Assembly (NCBI GenBank): GCA_021234155.1
Contig: JAJEKV010000039.1
Span: 5,810,745-5,874,744, forward strand
Source: Isoetes taiwanensis
Lineage: Eukaryota > Streptophyta > Lycopodiopsida > Isoetales > Isoetaceae
Length of the DNA: 64,000 nucleotides
Reading direction: 5' to 3'
The position numbers were made by a program, and so were the translations under genes. The notes beneath the pieces are model-generated. The model had not been told where the DNA came from. It worked only from the letters and a program-made list of their open reading frames with translations, and ran no database searches. Positions 1 to 11,406 of the stretch are shown here, piece after piece. How positions within the stretch are numbered: the first letter of the stretch is position 1; the number at the start of each line of letters is the position of its first letter.

Positions 1-905
1 TGAGGTCTGTTTCATGAGAATAAGAGAATTAGTACCCAGATTGAAAGATAGAAGCAAAATATTGAATTAGAAAACAAAAAAGAGTATTCTGCCAGAGCTT
101 TCAACCATTCTGAGTAATATGTAACATAGCAGGTGTCTACAGGAACTACTAGAAGAAATTCATGAGAGAGGGAGAAGAAAAGCTTGGCAGAAGAAACAAG
201 CAATTTTGAAGAAACAAGCAATACTAGAGCTTTTTGAAGATCTTTGCAATTGCAAAGGCCTCATTGGAAAGGATGCAAATACATGAGTATGAATCATAAG
301 CTATTAGGGATAAGGATGAGAATAAAATCAAGTAAACGCACCACGATTTGCAAATAGAATGAAATGGAAATGGAATTCAGATCCGAGATTAAATTTCGGC
401 ATCATTTTTTAAGACTGGAATTCCGACACCGGCATACGGACGTCAGGCAACTTGCCCAATTCGACTTATTCGGATCCGAAATCTCTCTCAAATCCGGTTT
501 CGAATTTCCTTCTCTCCACCGTTCGAGCTCCTGGCTATGGCGCTTCTGAACTATTTTGCCCTCCCAACTATGGCTCACCTCTGAAGCTGGTTCCCGTGGG
601 TCCCCAACGCTTAGAGAGGCGAATATGCCAATATTTTTCTAAGAATCATTTTGGCCGTTTCGTTCGGTAATCCGGCCAAAAAATGGCAGAGAAATGTGTT
701 CTGGTTTGTGTGTGGAGTAGGGTCGAAATCGACACTGGTTTTTTTTCGTCTTATGCGACGACGTGGTTGAGATGGTAAGGCGAAGATTCAAGTAGCTGGA
801 CGGGTTATTAATCGCTAGAAGCTCAAGACTTCGCCAAGAAATTTGTTTCCTTGTCTTTGTCTTGGGCTTTTTACCTCGCCGGATTGGGGCGATAATCTGT
901 CACGG
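1..905. other. 5' flank of SPL gene, no gene recognised
   Basis: AT-rich non-coding sequence. Short open frames at 364-670 have no recognisable motif. The part nearest the SPL gene probably holds its distal promoter; I see no clear repeat or element end. Confidence 0.4.
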
Positions 906-1348
906 AAGCCTCGTATTTAAGAGGTGAAAAACGAGAGCTACGCAGGGACATTCTTTCCTTCACTTTTTTTTTCTGCTGTAGATGTAGAAGTTTCGTACGC
1001 TTGAATTCGTGCTCTGTTTCGAAACCTCTTTTGTCTTTGATGCTACTGGAATGTGGGCATGTGGGTCGCTGTAAACCAGGATGCTATTCTTATTCTTCGA
1101 ATTAGGTAGGAAAAAATTCATTTCAGACTTTAGTTCGAATCTAACCGGGAATCAAAATTCCTAGCCACCCCCACGAAACAATTTAAGATTGAATTGTTAA
1201 CTCGTCGGTTTTGTGGATTTGACTCAGATTGATTCTATGCTCTTTATTCTTGTTGAGATTGGTACGGTTTCTTCCAGTAACGGACTTTGCTAAAAACTCT
1301 TGCAGATGTTTTAAATGGGCACGAAATGCATATCCCTCGGAAGCCGCA
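906..1348 (+). promoter_or_regulatory. Proximal promoter and 5' UTR of the SPL gene, possible 5' UTR intron
   Basis: A TATA-like string (TATTTAA) lies at about 914-920, followed by a pyrimidine-rich leader typical of plant 5' UTRs. A plausible donor (AG|GTAGGA near 1106) and acceptor (CTCTTGCAG, ending at about 1306) suggest a roughly 200-nt leader intron. The SPL frame stays open upstream to an ATG at 1229, but the 40 residues before 1349 are hydrophobic and Cys-rich, unlike SPL proteins. I therefore treat this stretch as untranslated. Transcript data would settle the start. Confidence 0.3.
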
Positions 1349-3931
1349 ATGAATGCGGCGAAGAAGACCTATTTCGAAGATCAGTCTAATTTCTTGTTGA
1401 GTAGCAAACTACCGGATTCTGCTGGGCTCTACAATCAGCATGCTGCTATGTCTCAGGAAGAAATTGATCATACTTCTTCTACCACTTTAGGGGCGAACTC
1501 TAGCACTTCTGATTCTTGTTGGGCTGCCAGATCCTGGGAGAATACTGGGTCAGGTGGAGGAAGTATTGATGGGGATTACTCCGGTGGAAGAATAGACTGG
1601 GATATAAAAGCTTCCTGGGACTGGGATAACGCTATGTACTTCTCTGGTAAAGGTTCTGAGAAAAAGGGAGATTGGGCAGCAGAAACAGGGGAAGTGTTCT
1701 TGCAAAACGGTGGAAAAGAGAACCCGTTTCCTGTCTCAACTTCTTCTTCAGGTATACCAGGCCTTGCTGCTACCCGAAATGCTGAGACTGGAGTTGTTTG
1801 TAGCTCAAATCAGAAGAAACAACCCACTGATTTACAGATTCAAGCCTTCAAGCTTAGTGGGCAGGCTACACAGGGGGAAGCAATGTCTCAGAAAGGTTTG
1901 AACTCCATTGATTTAAGTGGAATTGAGACTGAGGAAAAGTCTGAGAAAAGGACTAAATCTTCTATTCCTGCACAACAGATGTGTGATAAGAAGGATTCGT
2001 CTGAGCATCAGCAGAAAAAGCTCTTTCTAGGCTTGGGAGGAAATTGGGAGCAGAAAGAAAAGACCTCTTCCTCGAATGAAGGGCTGGAAAGTGGAAAGGC
2101 TGTTGTAGGAGAGACCTCTATTGGGCTTAAACTTGGAAAGAGAACTTATTTTGAAGATACTTCGGCAGTGGCGAGTAGTAAAAGTCCTGTATGTTCGTCA
2201 ATTAGTTCTCCTTCTTCAACTAAGAAGAGGGCCAGTGCTCCATCAATGCAGGTACCTCGTTGCCAAGTAGAAGGTTGCCAGACTGATCTTTCTACTGCCA
2301 AGGATTATCATCGCCGTCATAAGGTCTGTGCCATGCATTCCAAGGCTCCCAAGGTCATGGCTGCTGGTTTAGAGCAACGATTTTGTCAACAGTGTAGCAG
2401 GTATTTCTCCATTTGCCTCTATTCTTTTCACCCTAAATTTCTGATCAAGGTCCAAGGGTCTTGTATGAGTTGTGTTATGATTCTTTAGTTGTTTAGAAAG
2501 AGTGTTGAATTATGAAGGAAGGAATATATGTGAATTTCAATAGTTTAAGTTCAAAATTTGATGATCATTTAAAATGGCATTTAACTTCCTGATCAGATAA
2601 GTCTAAAATGACTATTTGCTTCAGTCCTTAGCCATAAAACAGCATTACAGTGCTGAAAAGACATCTCATTTGATGACGAGCGAGGATAGAGATCATGTCA
2701 AAGTATCATCCAAGCCATAACTGTTCACGTGTATTAACATTAGTTCTGGACATGGCAGCCTGTCTCATCTTCTCAGCAAGCACTCGACTTTCTTTTGCTA
2801 TACAGGTTTCATGTTCTTTCGGAATTTGATGAGGGCAAGAGAAGCTGCAGACGGCGCCTGGAGGGGCACAACCAACGTCGTAGAAAGCCACAACCTGATC
2901 CACTAATTGCTGCCTCCATGGCACATCATGTTTCTGCATTCCATGGTATGTCCTCATCCTGAAAGGTTCTGCATTATGCACAACTTGCGTATTGACGTGT
3001 ACAATTAATAGATTTAACAGATGATCGAAGAATTTTTACAGGTTTGGGAGATCGTCATAGTTATCTTCAGCCATCACGTTCAATGTTACTGCCTTTTGAA
3101 GATCCAGACGAGAAATTCCGAAGCTGGTCACGCTATGGACATTTAAACGAAAATTCGTCACTGTTAATGCCTAATTCAGACCGCCAGCTCTTGGTTCCAA
3201 ATCAACGTTTGCTCATGCTATGGCAAAATCCGAAAACAACGCATTATTCCTCAAACAGCATGAATGGTCATGGGCTACACAATTTCATACATGGATCATC
3301 AGGTCATGGAGCGCAGGCGCACACGCTGTCATCATCATCATCAAGATCTGGGGTTCTTTCTGGACTAGAATCTACACAAGTCTCACAGGGCCTGACACCT
3401 CTTACTGATTCGGGGTGTGCTCTCTCTCTTCTGTCATCTCAATGGGGCTCAAGGAGCCAAGATCAGGGGTCAATAGCTGGTGGGGTGCCCAAATCAAATG
3501 GGGCAATGGAGCAGTATGTGGTTGATAGGGTCCCAATGGCACAGCATTTCTTGGATGGACATGGCAATCAAGTTTATGGTGTAACAGACAAACTGAATCC
3601 AATAGTATCCCAAGGTCATGCCATTCCAATTGATAGTGGAAGCTCCTATGTGTCTGGCCTTGGGAACATCGTAGGGAACTTTGATAGCCATTGCACGTTT
3701 TCTTTGTTGCAGGCGAACCATCTTAGAGGCTTACCAGACGTTGCCCGTCCCACAATTGACTTGATGCAGGTAACGCCATCTTCTCAGCAACAGCATTCTC
3801 ATCATCATCGTCACCACCAGCACCACCATACCCCCCCTCAAGTTACCTCAGCACAGAGTGCTGCTTCACAGTTCTCTGACTATGCATTGCGTTATGAATC
3901 GCCCTTATTTGACACTCAGCAGATGATGTAG
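1349..3931 (+). CDS. SPL/SBP-box transcription factor, three exons
   Basis: The product is a DNA-binding transcription factor that recognises GTAC-core promoter elements in the nucleus. Exons are 1349-2400, 2806-2945 and 3042-3931. Both introns are GT-AG and the joined length is exactly in frame (693 codons plus stop). The SBP domain spans about residues 303-382. Zinc site 1 is C305, C310, C327 and H330; site 2 is C346, C349, H353 and C365. A bipartite nuclear signal (KRSCRRR...RRRK) overlaps the end of the domain. The first intron falls after the CQQCSR motif, the conserved SBP intron position. Upstream, near residue 258, is [12 protein letters not shown], a motif conserved in many land-plant SPLs. 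Exon 3 encodes the miR156 site and a His-rich stretch near the C-terminus. The ATG at 1349 is chosen because [12 protein letters not shown] resembles SPL N-termini; 1229 is an alternative. No disabling mutation is seen. The orthology group within SPL is not assigned. Confidence 0.93.
3417..3436 (+). promoter_or_regulatory. miR156 target site in SPL exon 3
   Basis: The 20-nt stretch beginning GTGCTCTCT and ending CTTCTGTCA encodes ALSLLS and matches the miR156-responsive element of plant SPL mRNAs. Against canonical miR156 I count one mismatch, at the seventh target base, the same variant found in many SPL genes. The gene is therefore probably silenced post-transcriptionally by miR156 in the juvenile phase. 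Confidence 0.9.
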
Positions 3932-4889
3932 ACTATTTTGCTGCTAATTCAAGTCATCTCTGGGTGCTATATGTTGTGTTCATCTGAATTTTAGCTCTTG
4001 CATTTACCAGAAAGAAAAGGAGAAAAGAGAAAAGTTTTTTGGAAAAAAGGCAAAAAAAGCAAAAAAGGAAAAAAAAAAAGAGAACTGAGAGAGTGTTCTG
4101 ATAGTGACTATTTGAACAGTTTCCAGTTCTTTATTTTGTCTATGCACTATTCTCAGGTACTAGCATCACTCTCCTCATCTCCTGCTTATAAATAGGTAGC
4201 ATTTTCTGATCTTGGGGAACAGCCCCAGCATTTTTTTCATCTGTGTATGTTACAGTGAAATTGAATGTCAGATTGGGCCAAAGATCTTGTTGTCAATTAA
4301 TAGTCAGTAAGCAACATCAGATTGCTAAAAGAAAGGGTTATAATCATCTTTACTTCCCTGCTGATTCAGAGAAAATGGATCATCCTAGTTGAATCATAGC
4401 ACACACAGTCAAGTAGGTGGTTGGATGCTTTCGTTCAACTGGCTGGGTAGTTTCTTCAACTGGTTGCTGATTCAGCTCAGAATTATCATCTGTTTGTGGC
4501 AATACCATTCATGCATGAGTTGAAGAGTATGGTTACTGGTTTGATGCTTTCAGTCAACTGATTGTGTACTTTCTTCCATCTGCAATTCAACCGGTTGCTT
4601 GAAGCTGCTTAGCAGTGTCATATGTAAGCCGTATCATATGTAGGCCTGACAGTTTTACATAGACGATAGTTTTACATAGACTAGTGGCTAGATTTTGTAG
4701 TGCATTCGATACTAAATGTAGAGTGTGATGCAGAGCGTGATGCGGGTTACAAAACCATCGATTAACAAAGCTCAAGTGCCATTAACATTCACATACAACA
4801 TTACAATATAGAGCACTTAACGATTTACAAAGCCGATTTACAAAGCCTGAGACAGTACCTTAATGCATGCTTCCTCGGCGAGCTCCGAG
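3932..4889 (+). other. SPL 3' UTR and following spacer
   Basis: The first 300 bases after the stop look like a 3' UTR, with an A-rich purine stretch at 4010-4085. From about 4250 to 4889 I see no gene. Two loosely repeated phrases around CAACTGGTTGCTGATTC (4430-4480 and 4550-4600) may be old duplications. Confidence 0.35.
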
Positions 4890-5046
4890 CGTCTTATTTA
4901 TCAACCACGGTCATGTTTGGACCAAAAAAAATACACGAGCTTTTTGTGGACTTACCCAATTTTTTCGTTTTTGTGGACTTACTCAATTTTTTCGTGAAAA
5001 ATACACGGAGTTGGTTCAAACATGACCATGGTTGTTAAATAAGACG
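4890..5046. mobile_element. Foldback MITE, 157 bp
   Basis: The left arm (4890-4920, starting CGTCTTATTTATCAACCA) is the inverted complement of the right arm (5016-5046), with about three mismatches in 31 bases. Inside are two tandem copies of a 27-bp unit (TTTTTGTGGACTTAC-type, 4941-4995). There is no coding capacity. The pattern fits a small non-autonomous DNA transposon; superfamily unknown, and the target duplication is not clear. Confidence 0.6.
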
Positions 5047-5049
5047 ATC

Positions 5050-5640
5050 GAGCGCTTTGGACAGGTCAAGACAGCACATTACGAGAGCCACATGAATCCC
5101 TCATTGGAGCGGGGCCCGCAACATTACCTGCCTACTCATATGCCTATGAAAAACGCATAGACTCATTGCCTCAATCCACATAGGTGCACACCGTCTCTGT
5201 ATTGAGACAAGGAGATAGATTGGAGAACCACATTAGGACAGACTCTGTATATGCTGTCAAATGGGGGTCGTTGAAGATAAATGCCATACCCTACGAGAAT
5301 TTCCAGCGTATGATCAAATCCGGGTGCGCTATGCTGAGTTGGTCAGGTCTGCCCAGCCACTACACATCATACTCAGCGTGGCTTCAGTCCGGATGCTGCG
5401 ATCATACCTCCAGGAGATCTGCGGGACCAACTCTGTCCCCGGACACACACATGACTTGAATCTGTATTGTCTCATATGTATACTTTTATACAGTTTGACA
5501 TCATTCTTATTACTACAATGGTTTTTCCTTCGAAAACTTTTCGGAGCGAGGGTTTTCTTAACCCGGGTAGTAATAGGTCTGCTGCGCTTCCCATAAATTG
5601 ATCTCTATAGACGATAAAAGCCTATTCTATTCTATTTAAA
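5050..5640 (+). pseudogene. 3' end of a second LINE family (LINE-2), ORF2 C-terminus
   Basis: The translation around 5240-5400 shows CICC-x8-HTLREF-PAYDQIR. This is the CX2C...H...C zinc motif that ends L1-type ORF2 proteins, with the last Cys changed to Phe. The reading frame shifts at about 5260. The 3' end (5560-5640) reads AATAGGTCTGCTGCG, then GACGATAAAA, then a run of TATTC units: a different tail from the (TC)n LINEs of this window. A second copy of this 3' end lies at 37110-37215. Only a 5'-truncated remnant is present. Confidence 0.6.
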
Positions 5641-7186
5641 AAAAAGATACAAAAGCATCTATTAAGTAGCCTATGCTTGAACTAATAAACCCCAAATAGA
5701 AATGCTAAACATAGCATCCCGCCACAAAACACAGGAAAATTCTAGATTGCGGTTTTTGATCGCAACAATACATCGGTCCCAATTGCACCAACTTCTTATG
5801 TCTTATGGATGACTAAACCTAAGTAAGCAGAAAATCAATAAATAATAGTAATACAGTATAATTAATGATTATATAATGAATTTCTGCAAATGGATTCCAC
5901 TCATGATTGTCAAAAATCAAAAGAAACTTGCTAATATCACTTAATTTGTACCACATTCTGAACTTTATAAAATGTCATATCGTTGCTTGCGAAAAAAAAA
6001 AGACAAAAGAGGAAAATAAAAAAAGCAGGCTTTCCTCTTTGTGAACATTAAAAAATCTATTTTATTCTCCATTTTTTTTATGACGGTGAACCCCGATAAA
6101 TGAAATAGAAGTGGTATTCTGGAGTTTGAAGATTTATGGGATGGTCTGGTATGGCGCGTGGGTTGCTGCATGGGTTGTTGTAGATGCCTCGCTTTCAGAT
6201 TGTTTCTTTTCTATTTTTTATCAGACAACTTCATGTTCCAACACTCCCAAATGGATTTCATAATAACGTTGGAATTTAAAACATGAATGGACGTTCTTGG
6301 AACATGCTAGACAATCTTTTAGATGGGTAACTATGGGGTGTGAGAATTCACTACAATAGAAAGGGATTATAGTTTGAAATGTAGAAGAGGAAAGACACAT
6401 CTTTCTGACACGAAAGCACATATGTTGGTTGATGGCTACATTCATTTCAAAATCATAAGCATTCACTCCATCGTACTTGAAACCATTGTCCTTGAGCTCA
6501 ATCTATTATAAAATCAATTGGTTGCATGCTAGAAAAAATGCGTCTCACAGTTTCTCTTCCATGTGTCAAACTATAGCTTCTTTGTACTATATTGTTTTCA
6601 CATCGCACAAGACCATGATCAAAAGTCTTTTTTGGGTTGCCCCTAAGGGGGCAAACCCTCGTTCATGTGGGGTTTGTGGCATATTCTATGTATATGCTAG
6701 TATATGCTCGGAATATGCCAATGACTGCTCCAAACCCATTATTGGCTGTAAACTGGCGGTCATTTCTGTTGCTCGGCGCCACTCTGGAAACCGGTTAACC
6801 GGTGTTCTGGCGATGGTGGCTCCTGTAGCTCCATAATCCGAGGCCTTCAAAGATTTGGAAGAATGTCCTGCTTCCGGCGAAAAAGAAGGATCTTGGAAAA
6901 ACAACGGCAGAGATTGATTTGTGTTTTCACCGCGTGCCCTAGATCCTTTGGTACTATTTTCAAACAAACCGTGAGGCTGCTTAAGAAGGCCTGGCGATGG
7001 AGCTCTTGGTTATAACGGCTCTTGGTTCTTCGGAGGTTGGTTTTTCCATTTGTTGCTCTTGGGTATGGCTCTCTTTTGCTCTGCATCGAATGGAAGAAGC
7101 TACCGAATACATTACGGGATACATTACCGGATATGGTTTCCAATGTTGTATCTGGAGAACCATCAGAAGTTTAGCAAGGCAAGTAT
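5641..7186. other. Spacer, nothing recognised
   Basis: AT-rich sequence without a recognisable gene. Open frames on both strands at 6220-7160 overlap each other and carry no family motif. The last 200 bases may contain more eroded PPR sequence, but I cannot align it by eye. Confidence 0.3.
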
Positions 7187-7751
7187 ACTTACTCTAGAAT
7201 TTTAAAGGAATGCGGAGCTCCAAAAGCTTTATTTGAAGGGAGGTGGGTTTACAAGCTCATTTGTAGAGATGGGTTCCATGGACGAACATGATTGCAGCAT
7301 TTACAGATAGTGGAAAGTTGAGAGAAGCACTTCAATTATTCCACGATAGTTTCTTCACCGGATAAAGTTGTATTTGTTTCCATTCTTAGTGCCTGCAACT
7401 CTTGGGATACTTTACAAGAGGGTAGACTGATACATACATACATACATTACCGGAATTGGTTTTGGGTCTGACATCATTATCAACAATGCACTTATTAGTA
7501 TGTATAGTAAATGTAGCAGTCTGAAGGATGCTGTTAGAATATTTGAGGACATGCCAGAAAGACAATTGGTGTCTTGGACTGCTTTGATTGATGCATATTC
7601 TCATCCTGGACATGCAGATGAGGCGCATCAAGCATTTCGAATGATGAAATTGGAAGGCCACAAACCAAATAAGGTTACATTCACAACTATTCTTAATGCT
7701 TGTAGTTGCCTTAAAACACTAGCTGATGGGAAATTTGTGATATTGTTGTAG
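7187..7751 (+). pseudogene. PPR (PLS-type) protein gene fragment
   Basis: Pieces in different frames read as PPR motifs in order: TYSRILKECG...GRWVYKLICRDGF; WTNMIAAFTDSGKLREALQLF; KVVFVSILSACNSWDTLQEGRLIH; then an open stretch from 7500 with NALISMYSKCSSLKDAVRIF, MPERQLVSWTALIDAYS and KPNKVTFTTILNACSCLKTL. Such proteins bind organellar RNA for editing or processing. At least two frameshifts, an internal run of CATA repeats at 7430-7450 and the missing C-terminus (no E or DYW domain) mark it as a pseudogene. Confidence 0.75.
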
Positions 7752-8088
7752 GAATGGACATCATAAATATGTACTCTAGGTGTCGGAGACTCTAAGGCGC
7801 TACAAATTTTTGGTTAGATATTAATAATTCTTATATCACTTTTTGCTCTTTTCCTTATTTACTAGTTAAATTTAGTAGTATTATGTAGGAGAAAGAAAGC
7901 TCATTATTTCAAAGATGAAATCTATATCACGGTAAGCTTAAAGAGAAGTTGATAGGAAAGCTATTTATTTACAATAGCTTAAAACCTTTACTAACGGGTG
8001 GAATGGGAAGACTGATAAGAGCGGGGGTACGGGCGGTTGTAAACTTAACAAGAAAGGTACGAATATAAACTGTCTAATTACCTTCAGT

Positions 8089-9412
8089 ATGGAGCATGAT
8101 CCATTAGTCTGCACTTGCCAGGAAGAATGGCTGAATAGTTTCATAAATGCCCCAACATTGGAGCGTCAAAAAGAGCTTTGGTACATATTTAATAACTTCC
8201 TATTTCAAAACTTTAAAGAGCTTCTGACTTCAACCACAAATTCATCTATAAGTTTACTACTGTTGGCAAATGGCTAGAGCAAGCTGGGTTTTTTGTGAGA
8301 GCCTTATCATAACTTATAAAAAACCGTCTTACCATGTGGTTCTGTGCTGGGGTCTGCAGTGGACGAATTAGATTGATACGCAAGGAAGATGATATGTATA
8401 GGCAGGGACTTTCTATTCTAGGTATAAGGGACAAAGATATACGCATTGTATACGCATTGTATAATGCTTAGTCAACAACCTTCTTGTACTGCAGCTACAT
8501 TACCCGATGTTTAAACTCAATAGCTGACTTTTCTCTTTGTGACAGGTGAGACTCTACCTTCGACTTACACATTCTTGTCTAGCAATATCTACCTTAATAT
8601 GTTATGTTTCAGCAACTATTTCTATCGATGTTGCCTAACTGGGAAATTCTCTTCAAATTGCTGCCCACGTTTCCTTGAAAAGGATAATTTTTATGAGTTG
8701 AGGGTAGGACATGTAACATGAAGAGGAACTAAATGATTTTGATGGTTGAATAATTGCCAAGGAGGAATGCCTCCTAATTCGTACAGGAACCTTTGTTGAT
8801 GAGTTGAGAAAATGGATGTACTCAAAAGTTGGTCTAGAGGTACATGGTTCTGCACTATAATGCAATGCAGTTCCTTATGTGTTTTCTAAATGCAGGCCAT
8901 CTTGATGGACCATATAGATTGGCTATGACAAGAAGACATAGACACCCTATGCCAAGCTTTGAGGGACCACGTCAAGGTTTTTCCCCGCCTAAAACTCAAG
9001 ATTTAATTTGTCTCTGGATATAAGTAACCTGCTAGTCAACTTTATGTTGTACAGCCTAGAGGCCGTATAATTTGGCGCAGTGCTTCAAGAGCCCCTAACT
9101 ATGGCCACTGTATTGAGAAACCAGGGTTTAAAGGTACTGCAACATTGATATATTCATGTTTCTCTTTTCCTTTTGAGTGATACATAACTGTACTTTGCAG
9201 TCTTACAAGTTTCAAATAGTGGAAAGTACATGGATAGAGTAAACATGTATGCCAGCTTTCATGTAGGAATAAGGCTTGGAGGCACATACTCAATTACAAT
9301 TCATCCTTCATCTGAAGTCCATGAAATGCTAAAAAAAAGGGAGGATGCGCTGCAAGAACCCAACTCTCTAGATTCAGTAATTCCTGCTCCAGTTTTTGTG
9401 GAACATGCTTAA
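8089..9412 (+). pseudogene. Exon-like fragments of an unrecognised multi-exon gene
   Basis: Several pieces look like plant exons with CAG acceptors and GT donors: 8089-8277 (acceptor ...CCTTCAG; protein with CQEEWLNSF and KELWYIFNNFLFQNF); about 8766-8826 (GTFVDELRKWMYSKVGLE, donor GTACAT); about 8896-8980 (GHLDGPYRLAMTRRHRHPM); about 9055-9132 (PRGRIIWRSASRAPNYGHC); and a final piece to a TAA at 9410-9412 (MDRVNMYASFHVGIRLGG). The junction between the third and fourth pieces does not keep frame as I read it. Either an exon is missed or the gene is decayed. I do not recognise the family. Confidence 0.35.
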
Positions 9413-10019
9413 AGAGTGTTCCATACTGAAATTTTTGCATGAAGGAGAAGTGAAGCATATGTATTTTACTTATTGCAACCTCTGGTTTCTATGGAAAGGA
9501 ATTACAGGAAATGTTCCATTGCATTATTTGGTATTATAATTGGGGAAATAGGGAAAGTAACCGGTGCTATGCCCCCTTCATTGGTTGTAGATTACTTATA
9601 TTCTTTGTACTTGCATTCTTTGAGAATGATCCAATGGATCTAATGCAACAATGTGCCATTTTAGAATTTTCATATACAATTCTAAATGACATCAAAACTT
9701 CAATATGCAATGTACCTCCCTTTGGAATCAAAAATTACATTTGTACCATACCAAAGTGGATCCCAAGTGTGGATCAATGCATAATTATCTTTGGATCAAT
9801 GCATAATTGTCTTTCGATTTATTGAAGTGAATAAGAAAGTCGTCATTTGAATGATCCATAAATGTTTGGTCTAGTGACGTGACACACTAGTCCTACAACA
9901 AATATAAGTTTGAGGCCGTCCAGAGTTGCATTCAATATAAGGTTCTAGAAGCTATATCTTCTGCTACTAAAACTAAGCCAAAATGGTCCTCGCTTCTCAC
10001 CTTCACATATTTTCAGTAA
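9413..10019. other. Spacer, nothing recognised
   Basis: AT-rich, with a short direct repeat TGGATCAATGCATAATT at 9770-9805. The open frame at 9511-9825 has no motif. Confidence 0.3.
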
Positions 10020-10030
10020 TCAAACATTCT

Positions 10031-10365
10031 TGGATGTGGAGGTCTCAGGCACGTTGAGATTCAATATAACTGGCGACAACAAGGTCGTCAAGACGTGCAA
10101 TGCTTGCAACAAGGTAGTGTCGGACAGTCTCTGGGACACGTGCGGGAACGACGACATGGCAGAAGAGTTAACAATGTTCGACGATATCGACACTGCATCC
10201 AAGATGCTACATGTCACAATGGTAGAAGCATTGCTTGACAAATTTCTCGGTTACCCATTAGGAGGCGCATTAACTACAATGAAGACAGATCCTCGATCAT
10301 TGCGTCAAAGCGTACTGAAGAGCCAAGGTAAATGCCAAGGTTTCGTTGCTTTCGACAAGGCCTAG
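10031..10365 (+). pseudogene. Possible RPA large-subunit-like C-terminal fragment
   Basis: A 111-codon frame, open at its 5' side, contains TCNACNKVVSD-x2-W-x2-CG followed by FDDIDTASKMLHVTMVEALLDKFLG. The spacing of Cys, Trp and Cys resembles the zinc-ribbon OB fold at the C-terminus of replication protein A subunit 1 and of RPA-like proteins carried by plant Helitrons. The match is weak and only about 110 residues are visible, without neighbouring exons. It could also be an unrelated zinc-binding protein. Confidence 0.25.
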
Positions 10366-11214
<849 letters not shown>

Positions 11215-11406
11215 GACCATTTGGGTGCTGGGGTTTACTGGCTGTGGAACTTCACCCAAGCCATAGCTCTCACATACGGTGTCAGATTGCAACGAGGTTG
11301 GGCTCGTTGAAAAGCTTATTCCGAGCTCTTTCCAACAGTGTATAACATCAATAGGAGTTTGACAGTCTGTAATTGGCATTTTCTGGGGCTGTTGATGGTG
11401 TTGGAA

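Noticed and set aside
2706-2981. Minus-strand 91-codon frame across SPL exon 2
   Set aside because: Antisense shadow of the conserved SBP exon; no motif of its own.
3402-3721. Minus-strand frames over SPL exon 3
   Set aside because: Antisense shadows of the coding exon.
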